From positions 310,001 to 374,000 of the forward strand of contig CAXBLU010000002.1 of the NCBI GenBank assembly GCA_963976815.1: a DNA stretch of 64,000 bases, written 5' to 3'. The notes under the pieces were generated by a model. The model saw only the letters and a list, made by a program, of their open reading frames with translations. It did not search any database and was not told the DNA's origin. The DNA is from JAHRVQ01 sp963976815. GTDB lineage: Bacteria > Pseudomonadota > Gammaproteobacteria > Pseudomonadales > Azotimanducaceae. Position 1 is the stretch's first letter. Every line of letters begins with the position of its first letter. Positions 17,013 through 26,062 of the stretch are shown here, one piece after another. The position numbers and the translations under genes are program-made.

Positions 17013-17818
17013 CAAGCGTGACAACCAACATGACAAAGTGGCAACCAAAACAAGAGTACTTTCATCCGAATTGGCAGGAGCCACTTTTGTCGACCCATTC
17101 CAATGTCTTCAGTGGGCTCTGGGATCTTGAGTTAGAAGCAATAGAAGAAGGTAATTTTGATCGAGGTGGCTGGAGTACCGTGAGTCGCATGGATATGGAC
17201 AATCAGGTGGTCTACGTTAAAAGGCAGAGTAATCACCTGTGTTTTAGGCCTAATAGGCGAGGGTTAAGAGTCCCCACGCTAAAAGCAGAATATGATCGAA
17301 TCAATTGGTACAACCGTCATAAGGTCCATTGTTTGAGTGTTGTCTATTTTGGCTGGCGGGAGTCAGACGATGGTGCACAGGAAGCGATACTGATCACCGA
17401 ATCATTAGATGGCTTCTCTTCGCTGGATCGATTGCTGACAACGTCGGAAGCTCTACCACGTCAGACAATGTGGCAAGTTTATCGATCTATTGGCGTCGCG
17501 ATTCGGCATATGCATGATGCGGGTATAGAACACTACCATCTGTATCCCAAACACGTCTTCGTCGCCCGGGAAGCTGGGCCGGATGGCCTGCATCAGGTGA
17601 GGTTTATCGACCTCGAGGCGAGTCGTCGTAATTTTGGGTTGAAGCGGAGAAAGCTTCGGGACCTTGAAACCCTGGGTCGTAGGTCCATCTGGGTTAGCAA
17701 GCCGAATAAATTGCGTGCTCTGCTGGGGTATGCGGGGACCCGTCGAATCGACAAGGCATTGCGGTATGATATTCGTACAATATTAGATCGCACCGAGGAC
17801 AAACAGCTACGGCCTTAA
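17003..17818 (+). CDS. Lipopolysaccharide kinase / Kdo kinase (WaaP-InaA) family protein
   Basis: A protein of up to 271 residues; ATG 17003 lies in a tandem repeat and has no ribosome site, and ATG 17030 (MTKWQPKQEYFHP) is an equally likely start. It has a degenerate kinase fold: WSTVSRMDMDNQVVYVKRQSNH with the ATP-site lysine in VYVKRQ, AEYDRINWYNRH as the alpha-C region, a hinge near ILITESLDGF, HDAGIEHYHLYPKHVFV in place of the catalytic loop, and VRFIDLEASRR in place of DFG, as in InaA/Kdo kinases. Members phosphorylate LPS core sugars or act in stress responses. The target is unknown here. It converges on an enoyl-CoA hydratase gene. Confidence 0.78.
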   Translation: MQPASVTTNMTKWQPKQEYFHPNWQEPLLSTHSNVFSGLWDLELEAIEEGNFDRGGWSTVSRMDMDNQVVYVKRQSNHLCFRPNRRGLRVPTLKAEYDRINWYNRHKVHCLSVVYFGWRESDDGAQEAILITESLDGFSSLDRLLTTSEALPRQTMWQVYRSIGVAIRHMHDAGIEHYHLYPKHVFVAREAGPDGLHQVRFIDLEASRRNFGLKRRKLRDLETLGRRSIWVSKPNKLRALLGYAGTRRIDKALRYDIRTILDRTEDKQLRP

Positions 17819-17838
17819 GTTTATTCAATCAGGCGGCT

Positions 17839-18624
17839 TTAAATACCTTTGAAGTCAGGGTCTCGTTTCTCTAGAAATGCTTCTCGACCTTCCCTGTAGT
17901 CCCCGGACTGTCGAATTGCCGTTCTCATCGCCAGGCCCACTTCTTTGGCTTTTGTAGCGTCTTCAAACACGCTGCGCCAAAGTGTTTCTTTTTGCGCTCG
18001 TATGGCGAGGGGGCCACTTTCTGAACAAATTCGTTGGGCAAAATCCAGCGCAGTTTGCTGGACCTGCCCAGGTTCACTGATGACTTCTACAAACCCGGCA
18101 CGTTCACACCAGTCAGCAGTTTTGGGATCACCGGGTGTCAGAAATGCAAAAGCTTTTGAATAGCCAATTTTTTTGGCTAGCTTAATCGGGATATCCACGG
18201 CGTTTGTACCGACCCTGGCTTCGGATATGATGAAGCTCGCTTTTGGGTCTGCAAAAATCATGTCGCAGCATAGCGCGAGACTCACCCCTTCTCCGACACA
18301 GTAACCATGGACCGCGGCAATTATGGGCTTGTTGGTCACCATATGGTTATCAAGATTTAATCCGCCCAGGGCCGCGTTTACTCCTTTTTTTGCGTTCTCA
18401 TTTAGGTCGCTCACATCCGCACCGGCACTAAATGCTCGATCGCCTTTTGCCTGAATCACGGCAACCCAAAGGTCTGGTGTTGTGGCAAATTTGTTCAATG
18501 CTTCATTCATGCCTTCATACATCGCGGCGTCGAAGGCATTGAGTCTTTCAGGCCGATCGAGGGAGATGATTGCCACTCTCTCAACCTGTTCTAGGGTCAC
18601 TCGATCTTGAAATCGTTCACTCAT
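17839..18624 (-). CDS. Enoyl-CoA hydratase / isomerase (crotonase family)
   Basis: A 261-residue crotonase. Motifs include AFSAGADVSDLNE (oxyanion-hole strand) and AAVHGYCVGEGVSLALCCDMIFA (second oxyanion element and helix), with IISEARVGTNAVDIPIKLAKKIGY downstream; the tail ends EAFLEKRDPDFKG, the usual crotonase C terminus. It would hydrate or isomerise an unsaturated acyl-CoA in the cytoplasm. The residue after DIPI is not the classical catalytic glutamate context, so the exact reaction is open. It is the last gene of a minus-strand run with a PaaK-like ligase, a thioesterase and a second crotonase. Confidence 0.85.
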   Translation of the reverse strand: MSERFQDRVTLEQVERVAIISLDRPERLNAFDAAMYEGMNEALNKFATTPDLWVAVIQAKGDRAFSAGADVSDLNENAKKGVNAALGGLNLDNHMVTNKPIIAAVHGYCVGEGVSLALCCDMIFADPKASFIISEARVGTNAVDIPIKLAKKIGYSKAFAFLTPGDPKTADWCERAGFVEVISEPGQVQQTALDFAQRICSESGPLAIRAQKETLWRSVFEDATKAKEVGLAMRTAIRQSGDYREGREAFLEKRDPDFKGI

Positions 18625-18669
18625 TGTCCTTTCCCCTAAGTCAGTTGTATGGGTTGCGGCGTAATTGAA

Positions 18670-20028
18670 TTAGGCCGACAGCACTTCAACCAGTTTTGAT
18701 TTCCCGGTGGTGCCGGTTTGTATTTCAAATACGCCGTCACTTTGGAGCTGAATCGCGGCCCGAAATCGCAATTGATGATGCAACGCAGTTTCAAGGTCCT
18801 TTGCAAGTGCAGAAAGCTGGTCAGCCGTTAGTCCTTTAACATGTTCCACTAAAACCGTCACGGGAGGTTCAGCAACAGGGCCTGGAGTGGGCAATAGGAT
18901 TCTTAAATTCCCAGTGGTTTGGTCAGAATGGCGATTCACGACATCTCGAACAGCATTGGGGAATACATTCACACCTTTAATCAGCAGCATGTCATCAACT
19001 CGACCTTTAAATGTCATGCGTACACCAGGCCGTCCACATTCGCAGGGGTCCGTATTGATGCGAATAATATCTTTGTCGCGCCAGCGCAGCAGTGGTCCAC
19101 ATTCTCTTTCTAGACCGGTAAAAATAATTTCCCCTTCAACCCCATTTTCAATCGGCATAGGTGCCAGGGTTTTGGGGTCGACAATTTCAAAGTAGGCATT
19201 GTCCTCGGCGTAAAAGTGAATCCCCGCATGGGCTTCGCAGGAGATCCCCGTTGGGCTATGGCAACCCGTTGCACCCATATTGTCGTAAACCGTTGCGCCA
19301 CCGAAGCCTGCTTCGATCTCGCTGTAAATTTCCTTAATACTGCCGCCGGGTTCGCCGGTTACCACAACCTTTTCAATGCCCAGGGATGTTGGATCGATAC
19401 CGGCCCTGTCTTGCATGGTGGCGGCGAGATGTCGGGCAAAGGACACGGTAGTGCGTATCATTTTAGGCCGGGTTTCTTTAGCAATCTGGGCGACTCGCTC
19501 GACACCACTCAGGGCACCAACGGGCACAACACAGGCGCCGTAGGCCATCATTGAGTCAACTGCGGGTACACCAGCAATCCACATCGACAGCACGCTGGCA
19601 TGTAGGACAACGTCCCCCGGTTCTATGCCAATTCTCTTTAATCCTCGCGCCGTGTTCTCCGCAGCAATTCCACGATCAAACCGGGTAAAGCCGCTGAAAG
19701 TTGGAGAGCCGGTTGTGCCTGAGGAGGATGAAACGCGATTAACAAGTTTTGGGTCGCAGGTGATGTGCAGCCCAAAGGGATGACCAAGTATTTCTTTTGA
19801 TTGTTCCTGACTCTTGCGTTCTTCGTCTTTGTCGAAAAACGGGAAATCTTGATAGTGTTCAAGACTCTTAAGGTCTTTGGCTGATACGCCAGCCTGGTGA
19901 AATTTATTGTGGTAGTAAGGACTTTCCTGGTCGACCCGTTCGACGAGTTTCTTTAACTTGTCGAACTGCATCGAGCGAAGTTCGCTTCGAGTCATGTTTT
20001 CCGCACTAGGGTTCCACAGGTTTGCCAA
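18670..20028 (-). CDS. Phenylacetate-CoA ligase-like adenylate-forming enzyme (PaaK family)
   Basis: A 452-residue adenylate-forming enzyme of the short PaaK type. It opens with LKKLVERVDQESPYYHNKFHQAGV and has the P-loop VSSSSGTTGSPTFSGFT near residue 110, then ATVYDNMGATGCHSPTG and the late GRVDDMLLIKGVNVFPNAV and GTTGKSKLVEV elements. The start is TTG at 20028 with AGGA 7 nt before it; an ATG exists 11 codons later. It should activate an aryl or alkyl acid to its CoA thioester, feeding the crotonases alongside. The substrate is not set by sequence alone. Confidence 0.87.
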   Translation of the reverse strand: MANLWNPSAENMTRSELRSMQFDKLKKLVERVDQESPYYHNKFHQAGVSAKDLKSLEHYQDFPFFDKDEERKSQEQSKEILGHPFGLHITCDPKLVNRVSSSSGTTGSPTFSGFTRFDRGIAAENTARGLKRIGIEPGDVVLHASVLSMWIAGVPAVDSMMAYGACVVPVGALSGVERVAQIAKETRPKMIRTTVSFARHLAATMQDRAGIDPTSLGIEKVVVTGEPGGSIKEIYSEIEAGFGGATVYDNMGATGCHSPTGISCEAHAGIHFYAEDNAYFEIVDPKTLAPMPIENGVEGEIIFTGLERECGPLLRWRDKDIIRINTDPCECGRPGVRMTFKGRVDDMLLIKGVNVFPNAVRDVVNRHSDQTTGNLRILLPTPGPVAEPPVTVLVEHVKGLTADQLSALAKDLETALHHQLRFRAAIQLQSDGVFEIQTGTTGKSKLVEVLSA

Positions 20029-20132
20029 GGTTGAGTCCTAAACAATGAATATGATCAAATTGTTTCATTGCTGGTGGCAAATAGGAACCGCTAAAAACTC
20101 GCCTGGTGCTGGTGTTGTTAGGTGTCTAGAGG

Positions 20133-21074
20133 CTATGCGTAGCCGGGTAGACTGAGTTGCTCCATTGATTCACGAATATCAGCTGGAATTGGGATGGCCC
20201 TGCGGGCGTCTAGATCCATACACACTGCTGCGTTATCACTGATGCCCAACAACACACCTGTTTCTTTAGCGAAGAGCCAGCGCCGGGTATGACGCCATTT
20301 TTCACCAAAGGTAATATCGGCACTCAGAGACAAGACGGTATCGCCGAGCCTGGGCTGGTGCCAGCTAACATTGCGTATCTCCATCATGGCGAAGCTATAG
20401 CGACGGCCTTGCTCATCTCGTTGGACAGGTGGTCCGCTGTTTTTAAGTTCTTCGCCGGGTTCGGGTCTAAACATCACAAACATCGGGTCGACTTCTTCTT
20501 TGAGTCGTCCTGTTTTATCGCAATCTATGGGTAAGATAATGCCTTGCCGCCGACCGTTCATACTGCCTGGTCGGGACTCATCTGGAATCAAGGGTTCCAT
20601 CTCGGCTAGGGTAACTTGTTTTGGCGGAGTCAATTTCAGGGATCTGGTTTGCCCATGGGGTGGAACGGCAACCGTATGCTGGGCGGTAACTTCATGAGAT
20701 AGGGGTGTCATGGGGGCGATGGATTCAGTAGTTCGATCCACCAGATTGCTGGTCATAATAAATGAAGCGGCGAGGTGTCCGTCATCCAAATTTTTTATTT
20801 CATAATAGCCGCTGATTCCTGTTTGTCCTTCAATTGCAGTCAGACCACCAAAGACGCCTAGCCTTGCACCGGCGAACTGCTCTTTGTGAAAGCGATTGTA
20901 GGTATCTGTACGCTTCAGAGATTGACCTTCTGCGGCTTTAATCCCCAGGGAGTTAAGCAGTTTGAAATTGGCCATTGCCGCCCGGGCCACATAAAAGCGA
21001 ACGTTTAGATGTCCGAGGCTATCGATCTCGGAATCATCAACAATGGATTCGTGCAATAAAGTCAGTTCATTCAT
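20133..21074 (-). CDS. Acyl-CoA thioesterase-like protein with two hotdog domains
   Basis: About 313 residues from the ATG at 21074 (MNELTLLHESIV), with AGGA 10 nt upstream; the frame also opens at a TTG 21 bp before. The N-terminal half reads VDDSEIDSLGHLNVRFYVARAAMANFKLLNSLGI, where D-x-x-GHLN is the 4HBT thioesterase signature. The second half has MEIRNVSWHQPRLGDTVLSLSADITFG and RRWLFAKETGVLLGISDNAAVCMDLDARR, again like a 4HBT unit. It lies between the PaaK-like ligase and an enoyl-CoA hydratase on the same strand, with gaps of about 100 bp. It probably releases or traps a pathway CoA intermediate. Confidence 0.75.
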   Translation of the reverse strand: MNELTLLHESIVDDSEIDSLGHLNVRFYVARAAMANFKLLNSLGIKAAEGQSLKRTDTYNRFHKEQFAGARLGVFGGLTAIEGQTGISGYYEIKNLDDGHLAASFIMTSNLVDRTTESIAPMTPLSHEVTAQHTVAVPPHGQTRSLKLTPPKQVTLAEMEPLIPDESRPGSMNGRRQGIILPIDCDKTGRLKEEVDPMFVMFRPEPGEELKNSGPPVQRDEQGRRYSFAMMEIRNVSWHQPRLGDTVLSLSADITFGEKWRHTRRWLFAKETGVLLGISDNAAVCMDLDARRAIPIPADIRESMEQLSLPGYA

Positions 21075-21177
21075 AGTCGGAAATCCTAGGCGCAAGTATG
21101 CGATAGTTCAAAAACTATCTCTGACGGAAATTAGGTGTCATAAGTCAAAACAGTAAGCTGGGCAGGTGGAACGTTGG

Positions 21178-21963
21178 CTATCGTCCTTTGAACTGGGGCT
21201 TTCGTTTCTCTAAAAACGCCCCAATTCCTTCTGTTTTGTCCTCGGTCTGAACCAGGGCGCCCTGGCCAAACTTCTCCATGGCAAGGGCGGATGCTTTGCT
21301 GCCTTCCATGCCTTGATGAACCATGGTTTTCATAAACTGCGGAACAAAGGGTGCAAACGTCGCGAGATGCTCAGCCCGGCGTTCAACCTCAGCAATCAGC
21401 TCGTCCCGTTCAACAATACAGGTCACCAGACCAATTTGGATCGCCCGCTCCGAATCTATGGGGTTACCCATTAGGAGCATTTCGAGGCCCCAGCCCCGGC
21501 CGACAATTCTGGGTAAGCGAGCGGTCGCACCGCCGCCTGGGATAATGCCAAGCTTGCCTTCGGGGGTACCAAAACGGCTATGGGGTGTACAGATACGCAT
21601 ATCGCAACCCAGTGCAATCTCTAGCCCGCCCCCCATACAAATTCCATCAATTGCGGCGATAGTGGGTTTGGGGGTGTCTTCCAGCTGTTGTGCTAGACCT
21701 TGAACAATGGGCTCGAGGGCCTTTTTTAGATCTCTGTCGGCAACTTCGTTGAGGTCGGAGCCCGAGGCAAAGGCATTGCCGCCAGCGCCGGTAATCGCGA
21801 TGACTCGAATCCCAGGGTCCTCAGCTGCAATAGCAACGGCGTCCTGTAACTCATCCAATGTTTCCAGTGATATGGCGTTGTGCTTCTCTGGACGATTGAT
21901 GGTGATCAGCGCAAGAGGTTCTCGTGATTCATAAAGGATGCAGGAGAAGTTTTTAGTATCCAT
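21178..21963 (-). CDS. Enoyl-CoA hydratase / isomerase (second crotonase of the cluster)
   Basis: A 261-residue crotonase distinct from the one at 17839. It has AFASGSDLNEVADRD, AAIDGICMGGGLEIALGCDMRICTPHSRFGTPEGKLGIIPGGGATARLPRIVG, and ends EGIGAFLEKRKPQFKG. The PEGKLGIIPGGG stretch holds the catalytic glutamate position of classical enoyl-CoA hydratases, making a true hydratase likely. No ribosome site is obvious at the ATG. Confidence 0.88.
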   Translation of the reverse strand: MDTKNFSCILYESREPLALITINRPEKHNAISLETLDELQDAVAIAAEDPGIRVIAITGAGGNAFASGSDLNEVADRDLKKALEPIVQGLAQQLEDTPKPTIAAIDGICMGGGLEIALGCDMRICTPHSRFGTPEGKLGIIPGGGATARLPRIVGRGWGLEMLLMGNPIDSERAIQIGLVTCIVERDELIAEVERRAEHLATFAPFVPQFMKTMVHQGMEGSKASALAMEKFGQGALVQTEDKTEGIGAFLEKRKPQFKGR

Positions 21964-22065
21964 GTGAGTGCTTTATGTCCGGCTGAAGGTGGTTTGGCAA
22001 ATAGAGAAAGCGGGCGAGCTTACGCGATAGGGAAGCAAATTTCTAATAACCTAAAGCGCTTTGTT

Positions 22066-24594
22066 TTAGAGGGTCTTGAATAATTTGAAAATTCGTCGGT
22101 ATTCGTCAAGCCAGGAAGACGCGTGCTTGAATCCGTGGGGGTCAAGGGGATAGTAAGCGGTTTCAAAGTTTTCTTTCTTAAGTTCAATGAGCCGTTGTGC
22201 CAGTCTGACGCTGTCCTGGACATGTACATTGTCGTCCTGCATGCCGTGGGCGATCAGTAAAGGTCGATTTTGATATTGCTCGGCGTAGTACAGCGGAGAA
22301 CTTTTTTCATACGCCTGCGGATCTATCATCGGGGTATTTAGAATATTGGATGTGTAGCCATGATTATAGTGCGCCCAGTCAGTCACGGGTCGAAGTGCCG
22401 CGCCGACCGCAAATGTCTCTGGAGTGCGGAACATGGCCATTAACGTCAGAAAACCGCCATAGGAGCCACCGTAAATCCCAATTCTGCTGGGATCTATCGA
22501 CTTGTTTTTAACGAGCCAGTCAACGCTGTCGGAAATATCCTCAATCTCTGGATATCCCATTTGACGATAGATTGAGGTACGCCACTTGGCCCCATAACCG
22601 CGGGAACCTCGGTAGTCAATATCGAGCACCGTGATGCCATGTTCATTGAGCAGCTGGTGGAACATATATTCCCGAAAATACGCGGACCAACCTTCATGGG
22701 CGTTTTGCAAATAACCCGCGCCGTGAACAAATATTACCGCGGCTCCCGGTTCAGAGTTGTCCGTAGACGGTTGATAGAGCCTGGCGGAAATCGACCCTTT
22801 GAACTGGCTAGAGGGCACAGAAACAAATTGCGGCTGCCGCCAATCACGAGCCAGAAACGCCTTTGAGGTGGTGTTGGATAACTGTCTTGCGGACTTGCCA
22901 CGCTTTGAATTCAGGGCGTGGTTTTCTATTAAAAAAAGTTCGGGTGGGCGGTTGCTTGATCCGTGTTTGAACAGTAGCTGAGTTTCGTCCGCCGACAATG
23001 CAAAAGGCGGCGAGCCACTAGGACCCAATGGGCTGGTGTTTACGATTCGATCGCTTAGTTGAATCAGATCTCCTCCCGCGGCGCTTAGGCCGTAGAGATG
23101 ATAGCGACCAGAGTTTTCCTTGTTGGCGACAAAATAAAATTGACTGCCGTCTCGACTTAAAATCGGGGACTCGACAACAAACGCCCCTTTGGTGAGTTGT
23201 TTGGCTCTGCTAGATTGAAGTGGTTTTGAATAAATGTGAGAGTACCCATCCTGCTCCGAGAGAAACCAAAGTGCATTGCCATCGGGTGTCCAGCCAAAAT
23301 TATTATGGCTATAGCCGACCCAGGAGTCCGGCGCTGAAAGTTGGTGTTGGTTTTTGACCGGGACCTTTTTTTCAGTTCCGTTCTCTTCAATTCCGTTCTC
23401 TTCAATTCCGTTCCCTTCAATTCCGCTCTTGGCAGTTCCGCTCTTGGCAGTTCCGCTCTCACTCGATTTGATAGTTGCCAGCCATCGATCTTTGTTGTCG
23501 ATTGAAAAAATCATCAGGGCGGCATGAGTACCAACGGCATTCCAGCGTACCTGCTGGATTCTAAGGGGTCGGTTGTCCGGTGCATCAATGAGTTTTGCTA
23601 GTGATTCTTTTTTGCCACCCCGGGCCAAATGCCAGGCCATTGCGGATTTTCGGAGGTTTTTCAGTGGGTCATCTTTTATGCCCGGGAGTGACTCGAAGGT
23701 GATCTGGTTGATCTTTGCTGTGTTGTGATTAACCAGCCAGGCCTCTTGATGGCTGGGTTCCGCCTCGCCAACTTTGGTTCGAACATCCCGTGACTGTACA
23801 TAACCATTGTTGGTGACGTAGTTGGGCATCTGCGCCTTGTCGCCGGATTTATCTTTTACCCTGGTCGTAATGATCACGGATTGATTGCCGTCTGGAGAGG
23901 GGTAGATCCTGACAAGTTTGTAGTCTTCCCCTAGATAGGTCGCCGGAGGCGCCTGGGATGTGTCTAACGTCTGTCGCTCATGGTTGGTTTTTTTCCTGGC
24001 TATTGTGCGCCGGTTATCCTCACTAAGGTCGGCGAATAGCGACTCTTGTTGGGTCAGAAAACTGTATTGAGTATTGTCCTCAAGGGGATCTGATTCAGTT
24101 ATAAACTCTGCTAGCTGTCGGGTTTGATGGGTGGGCAGGTGATAGAGGAAAACCTTCTGTGCTTGCTGAAATACAATGGCTGAGCCGTCCGGTGTGAATT
24201 GTGGTGAAGTTTCTTTGGCCAGTGTTTGAGTGACCTGGACAATTTTGTCATTGACCGTGTCTCTATAAAATATGTCACCTTCCCGGGTAAAGGCGAATGC
24301 ACTACGAGTGGGATTGTAGTGGCGCTGGGCTGAATCTAGTGGTGCCGGAATTTTGTTTTGAATGTTTGACTGAATATCGACTTCAAAATGATCGGAGAAT
24401 AATTCTCCGCTGCGTTTTTGTTCAAAATAAACCTTGCCCGAGTCATATCCAAAGTAGGCATTGTTTGCTGTGTTACCGATCCAATCTGGATCTTGCATGA
24501 TGAATTCAAGAGATAGACCCGAAGCCGTTAAGGATTCATCCGCCGTTGCAATGCTGGCACAGGAAAGGACAATGCAGAGTAAGCATGTTTTCAT
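22066..24594 (-). CDS. Secreted S9 (prolyl oligopeptidase / DPP-IV-like) serine peptidase
   Basis: An 842-residue enzyme with a signal peptide (MKTCLLCIVLSCASIATA). Residues about 60-540 form a WD/TolB-like beta-propeller (DGSAIVFQQAQ, GWTPDGNALWFLSEQDG). The alpha/beta hydrolase part has the nucleophile in GIYGGSYGGFLTLM, Asp in HGMQDDNVHVQDS and His in DPHGFKHASS. It should cleave short peptides after proline in the periplasm. A run of six pentapeptides of the type K/E-S/N-G-T/I-A/E sits inside the propeller, encoded by 15-bp repeats at 23371-23460. The gene is head-to-head with a class II aldolase gene. Confidence 0.88.
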   Translation of the reverse strand: MKTCLLCIVLSCASIATADESLTASGLSLEFIMQDPDWIGNTANNAYFGYDSGKVYFEQKRSGELFSDHFEVDIQSNIQNKIPAPLDSAQRHYNPTRSAFAFTREGDIFYRDTVNDKIVQVTQTLAKETSPQFTPDGSAIVFQQAQKVFLYHLPTHQTRQLAEFITESDPLEDNTQYSFLTQQESLFADLSEDNRRTIARKKTNHERQTLDTSQAPPATYLGEDYKLVRIYPSPDGNQSVIITTRVKDKSGDKAQMPNYVTNNGYVQSRDVRTKVGEAEPSHQEAWLVNHNTAKINQITFESLPGIKDDPLKNLRKSAMAWHLARGGKKESLAKLIDAPDNRPLRIQQVRWNAVGTHAALMIFSIDNKDRWLATIKSSESGTAKSGTAKSGIEGNGIEENGIEENGTEKKVPVKNQHQLSAPDSWVGYSHNNFGWTPDGNALWFLSEQDGYSHIYSKPLQSSRAKQLTKGAFVVESPILSRDGSQFYFVANKENSGRYHLYGLSAAGGDLIQLSDRIVNTSPLGPSGSPPFALSADETQLLFKHGSSNRPPELFLIENHALNSKRGKSARQLSNTTSKAFLARDWRQPQFVSVPSSQFKGSISARLYQPSTDNSEPGAAVIFVHGAGYLQNAHEGWSAYFREYMFHQLLNEHGITVLDIDYRGSRGYGAKWRTSIYRQMGYPEIEDISDSVDWLVKNKSIDPSRIGIYGGSYGGFLTLMAMFRTPETFAVGAALRPVTDWAHYNHGYTSNILNTPMIDPQAYEKSSPLYYAEQYQNRPLLIAHGMQDDNVHVQDSVRLAQRLIELKKENFETAYYPLDPHGFKHASSWLDEYRRIFKLFKTL
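23371..23460 (-). repeat. Six in-frame 15-bp tandem repeats inside the S9 peptidase gene
   Basis: Six units based on TTCAATTCCGTTCTC or GGCAGTTCCGCTCTT (plus-strand sense), 23371-23385 through 23446-23460. They encode the pentapeptides SGTAK, SGTAK, SGIEG, NGIEE, NGIEE and NGTEK between propeller blades, just before KVPVKNQHQLSAPDSW. Being 15 bp, copy changes keep the frame. Confidence 0.9.
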
Positions 24595-24766
24595 GGGTTT
24601 TTCCGGTTGCCCATCTCACGATGAGATCAGGTTTAAGATGTTGGCTTGTTGCGATCTACTGATTCTACATAAGGGCTGGCATCCGGCCAAATGCATGGGC
24701 TATTCCGTGCATGCTATCTTGGCATTTGTGGGCGCTGGCCTATTTAATTTGATTAAGGAGTAATTG

Positions 24767-25420
24767 ATGGTTGAGGCTGCTGAGGAAGAACTTCGTGAAC
24801 AGATCGTTGAGGTCATGGAAGCGATGGACGCCCGTGGTCTAAACCGTGGCACCTCAGGCAATGTCTCAACACGCTGTGGAAATAACATGCTCGTGACGCC
24901 AACCGGCGTCGCCCCCGGGGATTTACGACCTGAACATATAGTTCTGGTGGATCCCACCGGTGGATACGATAAGACGGGTATGCGCCCATCCAGCGAGTGG
25001 TCTATGCATCAACGGCTGCTGGAATTGCGAGAAGATGTGAACGGAATTGTTCACTGTCATTCCAGGCATGCCACAATACTTGCCTGTGCAGGACGAGAAA
25101 TACCGCCAATGCACTATATGGTGGCAGTAAGCGGCGGTTCGAGTATACCCGTTGCACCCTACGCTACTTTTAGCTCAGCTGATTTGGCTAATGGTGTCAT
25201 TGCAGCGCTCGATGGTCGTTTTGCTGCGTTGATGGCAAATCATGGTCAGGTAGCAATTGCCGGGAGTTTGAAACAAGCACTATTGATTGCCGAAGAAGTA
25301 GAAGAACAGGCGGCGGTTTATTGTGGCACCCTTGCGATCGGAGGGCCGAATATTTTGCCCGAAGCAGAAATGAACCGAATCCTGGAGCTCTTTAAATCCT
25401 ATGGGCAAGCCCGCGAGTAG
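24767..25420 (+). CDS. Class II aldolase / adducin family protein
   Basis: A 217-residue protein starting at ATG 24767, 6 nt after AAGGAG. The family signature is seen as GLNRGTSGNVSTR (phosphate loop), PSSEWSMHQRLLELREDVNGIVHCHSRHATILACA with the metal-binding HCHS histidines, and LMANHGQVAIAGSLKQALLIAEEVEEQAAVY with the third histidine. Relatives include L-fuculose- and L-ribulose-phosphate enzymes. The substrate is unknown; no sugar kinase or isomerase is adjacent. It diverges from the S9 peptidase gene. Confidence 0.88.
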   Translation: MVEAAEEELREQIVEVMEAMDARGLNRGTSGNVSTRCGNNMLVTPTGVAPGDLRPEHIVLVDPTGGYDKTGMRPSSEWSMHQRLLELREDVNGIVHCHSRHATILACAGREIPPMHYMVAVSGGSSIPVAPYATFSSADLANGVIAALDGRFAALMANHGQVAIAGSLKQALLIAEEVEEQAAVYCGTLAIGGPNILPEAEMNRILELFKSYGQARE

Positions 25421-25440
25421 ATTGACCTGTATCGATTGTC

Positions 25441-25743
25441 TTAGGTGGGATTGAGTTTGTCGAAACAAAGATTCTCTTCGATGGTTTTTACCTCAATACC
25501 ACTCTCCCTTGCTGCAAGCAGAATGCCGAGCAGTACTTCATTTTCTACTGATGGGTTTTCTACTGATGGGTTTTTTTCTGGCCGGTTTTTTCTATTCGGT
25601 GAATTGCACTGACGCTCTTGCCGTTGAACAAATTCGACCGTGAGAATTGGCTCCAGGATTCTAGTCGACAATGTCTGATTGCCGACCGCCGCCTCAACAT
25701 TGTTGATCAGTAATAAAAACAAACTGAAAACCAGAACTCGCAT
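25441..25743 (-). CDS. Small secreted protein of unknown function
   Basis: A 100-residue protein from the ATG at 25743 (MRVLVFSLFLLLINNVEA), with AAAGG about 6-7 nt upstream. The signal peptide is clear; the mature part has QRQERQCNSPNRKNRPEK, a short duplicated NPSVE motif from a 15-bp DNA repeat (TCTACTGATGGGTTT near 25544-25573), and a C-terminal EENLCFD. Two cysteines may pair. No family is recognised. Confidence 0.5.
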   Translation of the reverse strand: MRVLVFSLFLLLINNVEAAVGNQTLSTRILEPILTVEFVQRQERQCNSPNRKNRPEKNPSVENPSVENEVLLGILLAARESGIEVKTIEENLCFDKLNPT

Positions 25744-26062
25744 AGGGTGCCTTTTTATTGGTTGGAAATAGATTACCAAAGGCGAATCACTTCCGGTGGA
25801 AATTTACAGAGGCACTAGCGGTTTCATCGAATTTTGTTGGGCTCCCGTTTTAATCGTTAGTACCTGATCTGGATCGCGAGATCACTTTTGCTGACAAAAA
25901 CGCAGACTAATAAATAGCGGTAAAAAGCAGCCTTTACCATAGAGCTGCCCCGGGACGTTGTTAACCCAGCATTGGCCGCGCTTCCCCATTGCAAAGGAGT
26001 CGGTTGAATTTTCCACGGCCTATTGCGCGGGCTTATGGATATGACGGGCAAGTAGTCAGGCG
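25744..26062. other. Intergenic stretch, no gene seen
   Basis: About 320 bp between the small secreted protein and the dienelactone hydrolase gene. A minus-strand frame covers part of it and runs into the hydrolase gene, but it has no plausible ribosome site and its composition looks random. No clear hairpin terminator was found. Confidence 0.4.
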
